This document shows positions 50,069 to 63,732 of a stretch of 64,000 nucleotides of DNA, piece by piece. The notes beneath the pieces were generated by a model. The model saw only the letters and a list, made by a program, of their open reading frames with translations, was not told the origin of the DNA and made no database searches. How positions within the stretch are numbered: position 1 is the first letter of the stretch; every line of letters starts with the position of its first letter. Position numbers and translations under genes: made by a program. Source of the stretch: Brevipalpus yothersi (taxonomy: Eukaryota; Arthropoda; Arachnida; Trombidiformes; Tenuipalpidae). The stretch is taken from NCBI GenBank assembly GCA_003956705.1, contig QZCP01000236.1, positions 1-64,000 on the forward strand, written 5' to 3'.

Positions 50069-51553
50069 ACACCCTAGAAAAGTTTTTGCTCTCTCTCTCC
50101 CATTTGAATTGTGGGCCCATGATTGGGTATGTTGGGTCGTTTTATTCTTTCTACACGGCTTTTGAGAAATCTCTCTCAATCGCTTCTCCGGATACTGGGC
50201 TTACTTCACACACGCACACATACACATCCAGCTTGGGACAGCCGAAAACAGTGTGTGTATGATTTGATCGGCAAAAGTCCACTTGGATCCCTTCAACCTG
50301 ATTCCTTTGGTAGTGTAGTTTGGTTCACCTCAGGCCAACACTATATACCATCGGTGGCCTGATAAGACCATCTACTGCCATCCAAGGACTAGAGGAGTTG
50401 TGGAAATTCAAGCTTATGGGACCCGGTGATTGAGAGAGTGAGTCAAAGTAAAATAGGTTTAAGCACATCTATTTCAACAATACCAAGTACTGTGAATATG
50501 TCTCAAGCACAATAGAAGGGGCAACATATACACGCACACACACGGTGATCATAGATATGGCCCAGAGTCAGTGTTAGGCGATTGAGTGAGTGGCCAAGAG
50601 AGAGAGAGAAAAAGAGAGTATCATAAACGCGCTAAATGTATTTATCCCTAGAAATATCATATATTCAAAAAAGAATGAATTGCTTTCGAACCGATAATCT
50701 ATTAAATCTGCTTAGACGCCGCTATTCTGGTAAACATTCATGATCTTTGGCCTCCGACCTTTCCGCTTTTTTTTCTTCCTCTTCTCCCTCTCCCTACAGG
50801 CATGCTTTGGATCCACCAAAAACCGAGACATTGGGCTCATGTATGGGACCTCAAGATTTGCCAAAGTGGGCTACCGCCTCTCAGTTAACTTGGGCCTCAT
50901 ATGAATGCATTTATTGGATGCTACTGAATAGAAGACCGATAAGCTTGCTAGCATTCAATTTTTAATCAGTTCATGGAATATTATCATCAGTATTGTCAAA
51001 TGTGAATTTTTTTCTCTCTCTCTCTCTTTCTCTCTACTTTTCTCGCTTCAATGCAACACAAACTTGGGACTTCAAAGTGAAAGTTTGATGCACTCAGTCA
51101 GTCTTTCCTCAAAATCCTCAAAAACGATTCTCAACTCTCGGAAAGCCGATTGCATTCAATTCGTTTTTTGTCATCGATTTTGTTTAACTGACAGAGGTCA
51201 AATTTTTTTCTCTCTCTCCCAAATCCAAAAGCTTTGCTCAATTCATCTGTAACTCTGGATTAGCGCATAACTATTCCAATTCAAATCAACCGATTTCAAC
51301 TGTATATGCTTGCATGTCTAATGTGATCATCGTCCAAATATCATACTTATGCTTATGATTGGTGAGAAATTTTATCCAATTTTTTTCACTTGATAATCAT
51401 TCATAATTCCATAAGCATCACTGATTCCATGAAATTGCGCGAACAAAAATGATTCTCCTAGGACAGGAGAAACTTTTCATGGGTCACCGTTAAGCTTGAA
51501 CTTTTCCCCTTGAAATTGTTGTTGTTACATTAGAGTATTCCCTAAGCTAATAT

Positions 51554-51556
<3 letters not shown>

Positions 51557-51610
<54 letters not shown>
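51557..51610. repeat. (CT)n microsatellite
   Basis: About 54 bp of CT. Confidence 0.95.
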
Positions 51611-51618
<8 letters not shown>

Positions 51619-52325
51619 GAGAAAAACAAAATTAGGCTCTGTTTGTGAGGATAGATCATGAATTATCACCATTTTATATTCATCGTGCCCAATTATTGAT
51701 GAAAATTAACAATATCAATCTCCATATACTGGGAAAATGAATTCTATACAGACCATTCTGCTGTAAACATATATGTATGCCTTGAGAAAATGAATTAGGT
51801 CTGATTCTATTCCATCTCAATATCTTCTATCGAAAAGCATGTCGACCGACGTTTTTCGATTCATTCATTCAGTTGTTGTTTGTTACACAGTGTAGAAAAA
51901 AGTTTGCTCTCATGTATTTGTATGTTGGGAAAATATTTTCAACTTTCCTTTTCACTTTGGACTGCCTCTTTTGATTCTAACATCCTCTCTGTATGCTCCA
52001 ATTTTCATGAGCATTTCAGAGGGAAGAGAGAAAACTATCCAAGAAGAATGAAGAATGAGAAAGAAAAACTCGGTCATGGACTCTTCAATCGTTTGGCTGG
52101 AATCGTTTTCCTGAAACTGGCCAATACAATTTCACCGAAGGAGGTCTCACAAACTTTCTCTTCCGATTTGACAAAAAGAGGACTGAAGCGATTTCTTTTT
52201 CTTATTCAAATTTTCGCTCTCTTTCTCTCTCTCTTCTCCAACAATATCAATAAAATTCAAATGAGACTCTACTTCATTGAAGTCTCCTCATCATTTGAAT
52301 TCTCTCTCTCTCTCTCAATCTCTCT

Positions 52326-52330
<5 letters not shown>

Positions 52331-52393
<63 letters not shown>
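52331..52393. repeat. (CT)n microsatellite
   Basis: About 63 bp of CT after two shorter interrupted runs from 52301. Confidence 0.95.
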
Positions 52394-52396
<3 letters not shown>

Positions 52397-53938
52397 ATCA
52401 AACACAATTCTGTTCTGGGATCACTTCTTCTAAGCAAACATTAGATCAAAATTACCATGAAACAGTGTCTTACTACTGCTGGATACCTTCGATATATAGT
52501 GGACTGTATGGAAGAATGTTAGAAATTTTTTATTCGCACTTCATGAATGTGAATAATTTCAATCAGAACAATTGATTCTCTTCGGTGGACACACAGTTTT
52601 CGAAAATTGGCTTCATTATCGATGAATTTACGCACACGAAATTGTCTACCATGGTTGACCTTAGAAGCCATTTGATGGATTCTCGGATTCCGGCCACTTG
52701 TCATCCAGGCCAGGAGCATGTTTGCTGTGTGCGGCCACATTGAAAAGGCCACAACAGCGTTTCCGATGGATGTCCTCGTAGGGTGTTGGAATTGTTTGAT
52801 CAGTCATATAGAATCAATTCACACACAAATGAGATCGAACGTTCACCATAAGACCCTATTGCTGTGGCTATGTATTGTGAGTGTATGTGTATGTGTTCAT
52901 ATGGCTGGTTATTGGTGAATGTGGACCCATGTAAACAGGCATTCTCGAAATTCGGAAAATCTTAAAAGTAAACGAGGCCACAATGTGAAGCTTTTTAGCC
53001 AGCTTCCGTCACCTCTCCAAAATGTAGCCAATAATTTCGGTGATTTGTTTGATTTGGATCTAAGTTTTTTGGCAATGTTTCAGTGATTTGAGCTCACATA
53101 TGAACACACACTCACAAACACACACATATTAACCATTGGTGGCAAGTGATTAGCAAGACTTGGCCTGACTTTAGCTTGTTCACTTTTTTCTTTTTTTCAA
53201 TTTATGCTGAGCCTTTATGAGGCTTAAGATTTCCAAGCTTCATTCATTCATTTCCGCCTTCTGTCGAGAAAATGAATGAGAAGAGAGAGAGAGAGAGAGA
53301 GCGAAATATATTTCTTTACGATCAATAAAATTATCCAAGCACTTCGACACAAATTAGATGGCTACAAACATTATCGATTTGGCAAACAGTGATTATGCTT
53401 TCCACGCCGTGGCCACAACTCTTTGCCATGAGGTGACAAAAATCTGTCAGATCAGCTTTGATCCACTTCCTGATCCACAGAATCTTTCTTTCTCACTTCT
53501 TTCCTCTTTCCTCTTTCTTCTTTCTTCTAGGCTTGTTTGTCTCTGTGTGTGTAAGTAAGCCCACAGAATTCGGTCTCATCAACGCATGGCATTCTGGAGC
53601 TCCCAATTCTCTTCTCCTCATCTTGTCAATCTATAAGTTAATTCAAAGTTCCTGGAATCTGTGAAAGTACCGTTACTTTCTTCTCCCAATTAGAACAAGA
53701 ATTTCTCCAATGTCAAAGAATTTCATCAGATTCCAGGAATAAAGAATTGAATTACATGTAATCATGAAATATATACACCAGATGCTTGAGTGTCTCAAAA
53801 ATCAGATGTATTCATTGGCTCAGGTTTTCATCGGTAATCCAATGAATTGAATCGCCTGACGATGAGCGGATTTCGTTAAGAAGATAATGCAAAACGTTGC
53901 CGGTAGCATTCACAATGGATGGCAAACAGATCGCCAAA

Positions 53939-53942
<4 letters not shown>

Positions 53943-53991
<49 letters not shown>
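53943..53991. repeat. (CT)n microsatellite, left arm of a CT/GA pair
   Basis: About 49 bp of CT, followed 137 bp later by GA at 54129-54195; the two are complementary. Confidence 0.95.
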
Positions 53992-53996
<5 letters not shown>

Positions 53997-54125
53997 ACAT
54001 ATGAAGAGAACTATAGAGAAGAGGATGAAAATCACAACACTAAATCCTGAAGACCACTTTGATACACTCATGAACCTATGGCTATAAATGAGCAGAAGCC
54101 TACTCGATTTGATCTTCTTCTTACG

Positions 54126-54128
<3 letters not shown>

Positions 54129-54195
<67 letters not shown>
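54129..54195. repeat. (GA)n microsatellite, right arm of a CT/GA pair
   Basis: About 67 bp of GA, reverse complement of the CT run at 53943-53991. Confidence 0.95.
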
Positions 54196-54199
<4 letters not shown>

Positions 54200-56292
54200 T
54201 CCTTCTGGATGTACAAAAAAGAGCAGCTTTGAAGCATCCATCTATCTGGGCTTCCTTTTGGCCAATAGAAATGGTGTTGATCGAAAGTAAATTGAATGGA
54301 ATAACCCAGTAATGCTGCCTTGTGATGGAAATCTTTTTCACCCACTCGGTGGGCCACTTTGGTAGGGTGTACCGTGATGAGGATGATGTTATTGGAGCCC
54401 GAAAAGAAGGAGGAAGAGAGTGAACCGAAATATGATAGCTCTTCGGGATCATTCTAATGGTTCCACTTTAATACTCGAAAAAAAAATCTGATCATGAAAA
54501 GAGCTCGAAAGCAAAGGAAATAATGGATCAGGCCAAGTCGAGTGAGAAAGTCGTGCATTTTATTTCGAGATTTTGAGCTTCAAATTGCTCAGCTTCCATC
54601 AACAAAAAAATATATATACACACACACCAATCGTGTGGGCCACTTTTTGGAGATCATTTCGATGTCTTCACTTCACTTTCCAAATGTCCACCTTCCATTG
54701 TGTTTTTTGGGTACAAACTTTACAGCTTCACTCAATTCTCACCACATACAGCTACCGGCCTATCCACACTCTGGCCACCATCATTGGTTATGTGTACCAT
54801 TGAAAGTAATGTGATCTATGTGAGTGTGGAGAAAAATGTTGGCCAGCAAAAGAGCATAGTGAAGAATAATCATCATCGGAAAGTATGCATGTGTTCTGAT
54901 TCATTGAAAATATTAGGACATCCAATTGGACAAGCGCACATGAGAACTGGAAAATCATTCAATTTTTCAGATATCAGATTAACAGTGAAATAGGAATATT
55001 TGTCGAATATTTGCTCCCCTCTGTGGTATGTTCGTATGCGGTGCAGCTCAATCAAAATGTGAAACTCACTTAGCTGACCAATAGAAATGGTCAGTAAGCA
55101 TGCTGATTGAGGACAAAAGTACGCGGTTGCACGGTAAAGTTCTTCAATTTTCCACAACCTTAGACACCAAAATGGAACCTTTAAGTGAAATGATGTGGGT
55201 AGAGGATTTCGGACATGAAAGTGAAAAAATATAAGTGAAAAAGCGGTCACTTTGATGGGACGAATAGAACCTTATTGGATGGTCAAAATAAGAAAGAGAG
55301 AGAAAGGTATGCAGTAAGAAATGACCGCAATATGTTTACCTTTGGTCATCGAATTTGCCTGGTTTTATGGAGATAAAGTGAAAGAAATGGGCTTGAACAA
55401 TAGAATATATTTTCGAATACAATGAAATGTATGGCTTCTTCAATATATATACATATACACACACATATAGTATTCCAATTCAAAGTGGTGAATACGTTTG
55501 TCAGTCTTAGCCTTTATCCGCTTACTTTTCTCTCTCTCTTTCTTTCTTTCTCTATGCTGCAGTTCTTATTCACTTTTCGAGGCTACCTCTTTAGCGTATT
55601 CAATTTATTCATTGACACCTTTGATCCTTCTTTTCACCTCTGATTGTCAAAGGTCATAAGTCAAACGGTCGTTGATGATAATTTTTTTCCTCTCTCTCTC
55701 TCTCCTATGGACTGCAGAAAAGTCAACCTAGAAAATAAATTACGATGGATCTCTCTCTCTCTTTCCCTTTTTGCTCTCTCTCTCTTTTTGGCAAATGAAT
55801 CAATTTTGAATTTTGTAACACAACAACATTCAATTCGTTTATTGGAAAGGAAATTCAAATCAAAAAACAAAAACAATAAAGGCATACTTTCGGGCTGATT
55901 GATGAATTTAAGAGTGAAAATTAGGATATTTCCTGCTGTCAAGGTTTACGGCAATTTTATATCCATTGATATTGGATGAGGGAAAGAGAAAGAGAAAGAG
56001 AGAGAGAGAGAGAAAAAAAAATTCCAACAGACTAACAAGCTCATATAGTTTCTCTTTTTTTACGGAGCCAATTTTCACTACTAAAACTTCAGCTACTACT
56101 GCTACTATTGGTGAATATGTGTGTTTTCATGGCTCAAATCGAACAGAAGTGAGAAAGAGAAATAAAGTCAGATCAAGGCTTACCATGTTGAACTTTTTTC
56201 TTTCCTCTTCCTCTTCATCTTCCTTTTTGCTCGTTCAGTAGAGTAACAATTCAATGAATTGTGGAAAGCCATGAAATGAATGTGAATCTCTA

Positions 56293-56297
<5 letters not shown>

Positions 56298-56322
<25 letters not shown>
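56298..56322. repeat. (TG)n microsatellite
   Basis: About 25 bp of TG, one of few long TG runs in the window. Confidence 0.9.
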
Positions 56323-56328
<6 letters not shown>

Positions 56329-56434
56329 CACACACTTGAGATGTGTTTTGTGTGCTGAGGCCGCTGATTACAATGAAATGAATTTCACGTTACCATGTGA
56401 TCTGAGGCCATATAGTTTGGGACGGCAAAGAATA

Positions 56435-56438
<4 letters not shown>

Positions 56439-56482
<44 letters not shown>

Positions 56483-56623
56483 AAGATAACTCTAGTATGG
56501 CTCATTAGCAGTATCTCGATATATGTATACATGGTAGCCTCTAGAGCAGGTAAAGTATTTCTTATGGACGGCTTCAGGCCACAACAACTATACAGAGCGG
56601 TGAAAAAGAATACACTTTTCATC

Positions 56624-56679
<56 letters not shown>

Positions 56680-56872
56680 GAAGACTATCTGATCTTACAC
56701 CGAAAGGAGAATATGGTTTGACGCTTGAGGTAGGCCATATTCTGTACATTTGAGGCTGTCTCTCTCTCTCTCTTCCTCTCTTCCTCTCTTCCTCTTGCCC
56801 AAAGTGTACTAAGAATTGGCCGTAATCACCGTTTATTGCTCCACCAGCTACCGATTTTGCTTGAAGGTTTGA

Positions 56873-56920
<48 letters not shown>
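56439..56920. repeat. Cluster of three GA/CT tracts
   Basis: GA at 56439-56479, CT at 56627-56674 and GA at 56877-56920, within 480 bp and alternating in strand. Confidence 0.95.
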
Positions 56921-56924
<4 letters not shown>

Positions 56925-58302
56925 GTAAGTGTTGTTGTGTTTTTCGAGTCGGTCGAAGAAGACAAAATTCTCGGTCAAAATGAAATGAAAGAGGGAAAGT
57001 TTTACCACTAATTTGGGTGTCCTTTTGTGTATCTTCTAAAATCAGCGAGGGTCAGTTAACAACTTGCCCCCAATGACAGAGTAAGATAACCACATTGGAT
57101 ACGCTCATTTGGAGAGGTTCACTTTTCAATTTGATCGTTCATCTTCTTACCCATGTTAATTTTCTACAGCCTTTCAGTTGCTTTCGAAAGCAATTGAAAA
57201 AAAGATCTGTTGACCTATTTTTCTGATCTCTGTAATTTAGAAGGCTCAAAATTTCCAGAATAACTGTTTCTTTGCTCAAAAATTCGAATTGTCCACTACT
57301 TGTATGAATATTTCAGGCTCCGGGAAGATTGTAAAGTGCTTAATCAGTAAGAGAAAGAAAAATGATGATAAAACTATGATACCATTGAATATGAATGAAA
57401 TCAAAGAAACATGAAATTGGCAGAAGGCTCTTCGAATGTGGGACTATTTGGGAACCGTGAGTACTGATTGATATCATATAAATCACACCCTAAGGTCTGA
57501 TGAGTATTCTCAGATTTTTCCATTCACCATTTTCTTTGTTAATGAACTTGAAATTCAAAATAAATGAAGAGATGATGATGTGAGAAAGTGAATAGAATAT
57601 CGTTCGCCTTCATGAGAACGCGTGTCGACTTGAGTCTGTATGGTATACAATATTGTATGCATAAATTGGACACCAATCGAGATATTCTTGAGCTCTAAAA
57701 ATATGATACAAAGTATATTCTCTTCACTTTATTTCACATCATTACACGATATAAATTCACATAATCACCCAGCCAAATATTGTCAGCAAGAATATGTTGT
57801 TGATGATGATAACAATCTTCAATGCCACTCGTCATCACGCTCTCTCTCTCTCTCTCTCTCTTTGATTTACTCCAAAAACTATTTCATACTTGGCCCTACA
57901 GGCTATGTGTAACCTTACGTGCCCTGTTCAGTCCTTTTATAAACATACTCGCGTGCCGATCCCGACACGTTCTCCATTCTATTAGTACTATTCTCGAGTC
58001 TTACTTGATACGTATATATATTGGTATATTCAAATGTAAGCCCAACAAATTCGCCTGTGGATATTGAAATTCAGTGCGTGCTCGGATGAACGAGAAAGAG
58101 AAAAAAAAATTCAAAGAGAGAGAGAGACAAAATATTTCACATAAGGTCCCCATCTTCACGGGAAATTCTGTTTGGACACAAGCTTGACATGCGACGCACA
58201 CAATGGACCTGACAAGCAATCTTTTTCAAACTATTTTATCATCAAATAATATTGTAATACAGTTGCCAATTGAGCGACTTTCTCTTCTTTGACAGCTTTT
58301 CA

Positions 58303-58307
<5 letters not shown>

Positions 58308-58384
<77 letters not shown>
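58308..58384. repeat. (CT)n microsatellite
   Basis: About 77 bp of CT, among the longest pure tracts here. Confidence 0.95.
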
Positions 58385-58386
<2 letters not shown>

Positions 58387-61300
58387 TCTATGTCTGTATC
58401 TTCTCTCTGGCCAATATTCCTCTCGATTTATAAAGTTCTCTTCTTTTGACCTCCCATCCTACTGGCCTACTCTGTGGCCCATGGAAAACTATGCATATTT
58501 TGTTAAGATTCCCATCTTTTATATTGAGGTACTGAATAGTGTAGAGTGTGTGTGTGTGTGCTCATATTGAATATTTGTAAATTAATGAGAACACTATTGT
58601 ACTTCCGTTGACTTAGATGATGATAAAATATACAATGACATTGAATATGGCTCATTGAAGACAGATAGAGAGGAGAAAATCTTTTCTTTTTCTATATACA
58701 TTTACATGTACACTTATATTTTGCCTTCGATAGGTGTAGTATACTCTAGCAACTATTCGGAAAACATGGGTATGCATGATGAGTATGGGACCGAATTTTA
58801 TGCAGATTTTCTAGTGCTATTCTGCATTCCTATCTGCTCAGGAGAATGGAAGAAGTAAGAAAATTTTGTCTCCTACTCCCTCTGTCTCTAGCTCTTTCTT
58901 ACTCTAACCATTTTTGATTGTAAACCGATCTTCTTGAATATACATCTATCTGCTCCAAGTGCCTCTCAGACCCATGCTCTTGCTCTTTTTCAACAAGAAT
59001 ATATATATACATTTATTCTACTTTTTTTTGCTACAGAAAAAAAAGTTCTCATCTGGGAGAAAGATTTATACCTCCAAGATCGCAATTGCCCTTTGAATGG
59101 ATGCATGTTTGGTGAAGTATTTCATCTAGGATTTGGATTTTTCTCATTCTTTTTCGATTCTTATTTGAAATGATAGTTTGTTTCCATTTTACTTGTCCTC
59201 TCTTCTTCTCTTCCTCTCTCTTCACTCTCTCTTTCTTTCTCTCTCTCTCTATCCTCTTCTTTCATCGCTTCACTCTCTTTTAATAATCTCTTCTCTGTCT
59301 ATTTCACTCACTCTTCACTTTATTCACTCAACAATCTCAAGAGAAACAGAATTTGAAAACTTTACGAAACAAGAGAGAGAGAAGAAAGTAAAATAAGTAT
59401 CATGATAGCGAAAACAAAGGGGCATCTCTCAAAAGCCTAGGTTAAAAGTGACTTGTGTATGTATATATATTGAGAGTCTGTTGAGAAAATGTTTGAGAAT
59501 CTACCTCATTCTCATTTATCATGATTGAGCCTTTGAAGATTGAATAGCTTTTTTCTCTCTCGTATATGTATATGTATTCTTCATCCTTCATCGCTTTCTA
59601 TGGCTTCCCATATGCATATATAACACTACAGGATAAGGATGAAAATCTTCTGAAAGCTTGTAAGTGATTTCACTCTTTCTCCTCTCTTTTTCTCCTTTAT
59701 TCCACTTCATCCCTTGAACACACACATTTTGTAATCTAGTAGGATGCAGTATGGTGAAAACATTAATGATGAAAACTAGCATCCAAAAAGAAGTGGGAAA
59801 TTTTTCTCACCACTCTTGTCACCATCATCTTGTTTCGTCCACAATGAATGCCGAATGAATATTCAATTAGATTGAAGAGTTTCATCATTCTGATTGCTAA
59901 CTTGATGAAAGCTTCTCATGAGAGAAGTAGAAAGAGAAAGTGAGGAAAAGTGTTCCAGTTCTAAGTAGATTCTTGGATTGAAGCAAAATTTGAGATGAAT
60001 GCTTAACAAAAGAAAATTCGTTTGAAAGTAACTGAAATATTTGTTCAATTTTTTATATTACAGGATTAATCTACTGTTTTATCATTCAATAATTCTTGGA
60101 GACTGACAATTTTTGATGTCTTTGCCTTCGAACTTTTGGCGCCAAATCAAGGTACCTTAAGAGAATGCAAAGAATTGGACCACCTTTGGGATCTTCTCAA
60201 AGCTCATCTACGCAGCTTATGAGGTTATGGTCAATCCACATATGAGAATGACCAAAATAAGTCACTCTCAGGACCTTACACGCACAGCGACTCAGAAGTT
60301 TTCTTTTTATTACCACTCTTATCGTCTTTGGTCACCATTCAGTATGCATCTTATTCTTGAACAGATATGTTCATGTTATATGTTCTCAATTCAAGTGCTA
60401 CATGATTGGAGCTGATATTCCTATACAATGGAATAGAGTCCACCGAGCGCATAAAATGCGGCCCAATTAAACTTGCCTGAAAGAATGGTTCTCTTTCCAA
60501 GTGATCTATTTTAGCATTCTCTCTCTCTTCATTTTGACCTGAAAGTGCACTATTCACACTCGCATGGTCTCGGTCAATTCAATGATGGATAACTTAATCA
60601 GGGGATCGCGCTATGGTCTCAATGGTTTTAGGCTGAAACAGAGAAAGAGAGAAAGAGAGAGAAAGAAAAAAAAGAGGAGGAATAAAGCAAAATATTGGAC
60701 CCTAAATGATGGCTTAATGCATGGTTTACTTGTTGACTGTATTGGATCGAATCATCATCACAATAGTGGCCATGATGATCACAGTAGTTGAAGAACTTTT
60801 TCTTTCTCTCTCTCTTTCTTTTCAACATCTTCTAGCTAATAATGGCTGTTATACTAGCTTGTTTGCTGTCAGTGGGTGGAGCATGGAGGTGGAGGTGGAA
60901 TAGTGGAATCATGTAGAAAGAATATTGGGGCTCTCCAATATCGGTTTAGATTTTTTCCATCTAGTAGCATTTCTTTTGTTCCCCGATTGTAAGTGATTCT
61001 TCTCCTAGAATAAACCAGAATCAGATCATGTGTACACCCTACGAGTGCTTGCTTATATATCACTACTCACATGGATTCCAGCCCGGAAAGATATTACATG
61101 TATTATTATTATTACTGTGCAATGGAACTTGACGCTTCATCTGTATTCGCTTTTCGCTTTTCCACTATCAATTGTGAACAGCAAGAATTTTTCTCCTCCA
61201 CACACTATTGAGCGTCCAAAAAATGTGAATGAAAAGTGGAGAATAAATATTAGCAGCTTGCCATTCTTAGCATTCCTTACTGCTAGATGAAAGATTGGTA

Positions 61301-61642
61301 TAAAGCTGGAAAAGAAAAAAAAATCCATTTGAATAGAGTTCTGGAACAGGGTTTACCAGACAAGAGAGGGAGTCAAAAGTGAAGCCCTAATCGGGCATGT
61401 GAGTTTCACCATCAAATATTCTATATGTATATGAGCTAATCTGATTGAGGATGAAATCGGGCGATATTAACGGTTAAGAGTCCGAGCATCCATTGAGAGG
61501 AACATCTTTTTGGAGGAAGAGAGAGAGAGCATTTGAGGGAAGGAATGGAATGAAGAGAGAGTGAAAAGCGGTCTCTCATCCGAGATGTGATTTTTCCTTT
61601 CATCATCAATTGCTTTTACTGTGACTCTACTCTCACTCAACT

Positions 61643-61674
61643 ATTTTGGCTGGTGTCAAAATACCAGCCAAAAT
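61643..61674. other. Perfect 12-bp inverted repeat with 8-nt loop
   Basis: ATTTTGGCTGGT, eight bases, then the exact reverse complement ACCAGCCAAAAT. The stem is too short for a typical microRNA precursor and pairing does not extend well. It may be a protein-binding dyad or an intrinsic hairpin. Confidence 0.8.
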
Positions 61675-63367
61675 TGATTATCTTACTCACGAGCTTTGAT
61701 TAAATAGGGTGAGCCTTGCGAACATGAACAAGCGAACAGTAAGTGACAATATGCCTCCATAGATGTTCTGATGACGATGGAGAATCGAAGAATTCAAGCT
61801 TTCCAAACGATAATCAGGACACACCAAATTAAGGATTTTGCTTTTTTTATCCTTATGGAGTATCCAATATTCACTCTGATAGATCACGCTTGTCTAAGCT
61901 GATGATTTTGAATTGTGAATCTTTCCAGAATTCATCCTCTTCCCCTCCACAGATGGTGAAGGAGATTGAGTAGAAAAATTTTCCTCCTAGATTCAGTTCT
62001 GAGAACCATGAAAAGTTTCAAAAATCATCAGACCTCATCATGTAATCGAAAGTGAATCGTAATAAACAATTTGATTACAGGAAACAAATTATCTATTTCA
62101 CCTCCAGACACATCTTAAACACACACACATAATTGATTCACTGGCAAACAGGATGCTCTAAGCAAGAGAGAAAAAAATACTTCTTCCATCCCGACAGATT
62201 ACTGGTTGAAATAAGATTCTGTCAGACCACAAAAACATGAAAAAGAACACTCAGTAATCGTCCGATTGAAATAGATACTTCTCACCATCAGCTGTTTTGC
62301 TTGATCATTTGGAATTCCTTTCTTTCTCTCTCTCTCTCTCTCTTCTTCAATTCTCCTGATGAGCTTTCTAAACGGTCATCAATGAAGAGTCAAGCTACTA
62401 AGCCAGTATTCTCATAAGCTACTACCTTTAATTACTCCTTTTTTCTCTTCACTCTCTTTCGCCCAAATGTTTTTACTGAACATCACAAACATGTATACCA
62501 CACACAAATATAGTAGACACTTTCACTCATTCACCTTCACTATCATCATCAACATCATTATCATCACCACTACATTTGGACATATTGGAGGAGGAAAATT
62601 ACTGCTTCTCATTGTCCATCCTTTATGGTGAGTAATTCTTCATATTCTCTATCATCTCTCAAAACCTTGCATAGTAATTATTATTTCTTTTCCGGTGGGA
62701 TAATTACTCTTTTTATGTTTGGGTTTATTTTCCTTGTTTTCTCATCAGTAAGGTTTGTTTGCTTCCATCTTCTTCTTCTCTAACCTTTTTGTTTCATCTA
62801 CTATTATAGCTCTCAAATGTGCTGAAAATTGATGCAATCAGTGTTGTTTAATGATCATAACTTTACGCTACGAAAAAAATTCATGCAGATTTTTAACCAT
62901 AACTATTGTTTGTGTGGCCATTCTTTCACTGGTTTCTCACTGATTGAAATTTCAAGATGAAGAATACTCTCTCTCTCTCTCGCTTTCTCTCCCCACTTGC
63001 TCATCAATCACCTGTAACGAAGGAGAAAACTTTTGTGCCTCTTGGAAATATCTGCTTAATTCGACCCAAGAGACGTCCATTTTGCTATGTTGGTTTGGGA
63101 GTAATATTTTAAGACAGAATTTTATGATTGCAATTAAAGGATTGCATTATCCAGTGCGGAAAAGTTGCTTTGTCAAAGCAAAATGCCCCAAAACGAAATG
63201 ACCACAGAAGGTCGGAACCAAGTTGATTTGAGGCACAACAAAAGGAGCCCAAGAAGAGAGAGAGAGAGAGAAGATAAAAGAGTGAAAGAGTGAAACCACT
63301 GGAAAAGTATTCCTCTTTTCAGGGCCACTTTTAGTCATCTTAGTTGACTTTAGGGTAAGAATGAGAG

Positions 63368-63370
<3 letters not shown>

Positions 63371-63426
<56 letters not shown>
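63371..63426. repeat. (GA)n microsatellite
   Basis: About 56 bp of GA. Confidence 0.95.
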
Positions 63427-63429
<3 letters not shown>

Positions 63430-63686
63430 ACCTCCAGAAGAATAACGACGTTGACTTTCACTTTGAGGTGCCACATGTCATCAAAGATGAGGTAATAAAC
63501 AGCTCAATCTTCATCTCTTCTCGCCACCATTCATGTCCACACTCACACATACATCAGCCAGCGAGAGTCGAAAATCGTCTGGAATGGCCTTCCGAAAAGT
63601 GGGTGAGACTAGTTGCAAAGATGTGCTAAAAGGAATATCTTTCATTCTTGCAAGGACACCAATCAGCGGTTCTAGCCGCTTATTCA

Positions 63687-63691
<5 letters not shown>

Positions 63692-63729
<38 letters not shown>
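63692..63729. repeat. (CT)n microsatellite
   Basis: About 38 bp of CT. Confidence 0.95.

Positions 63730-63732
<3 letters not shown>

Larger units (their letters stand above)
42701..57000. other. Gene-free, GGCC-dense region
   Basis: No supportable coding exon on either strand. GGCC tetramers, often within TGGCCA, GGCCAC or GGGCC, recur far more often than in the KATNB1 part. Interspersed are GT-rich runs (44081-44095, 44228-44250, 56298-56322) and long GA/CT tracts. This may be regulatory DNA or a long intron of a gene beyond the window; which is unknown. Confidence 0.35.
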
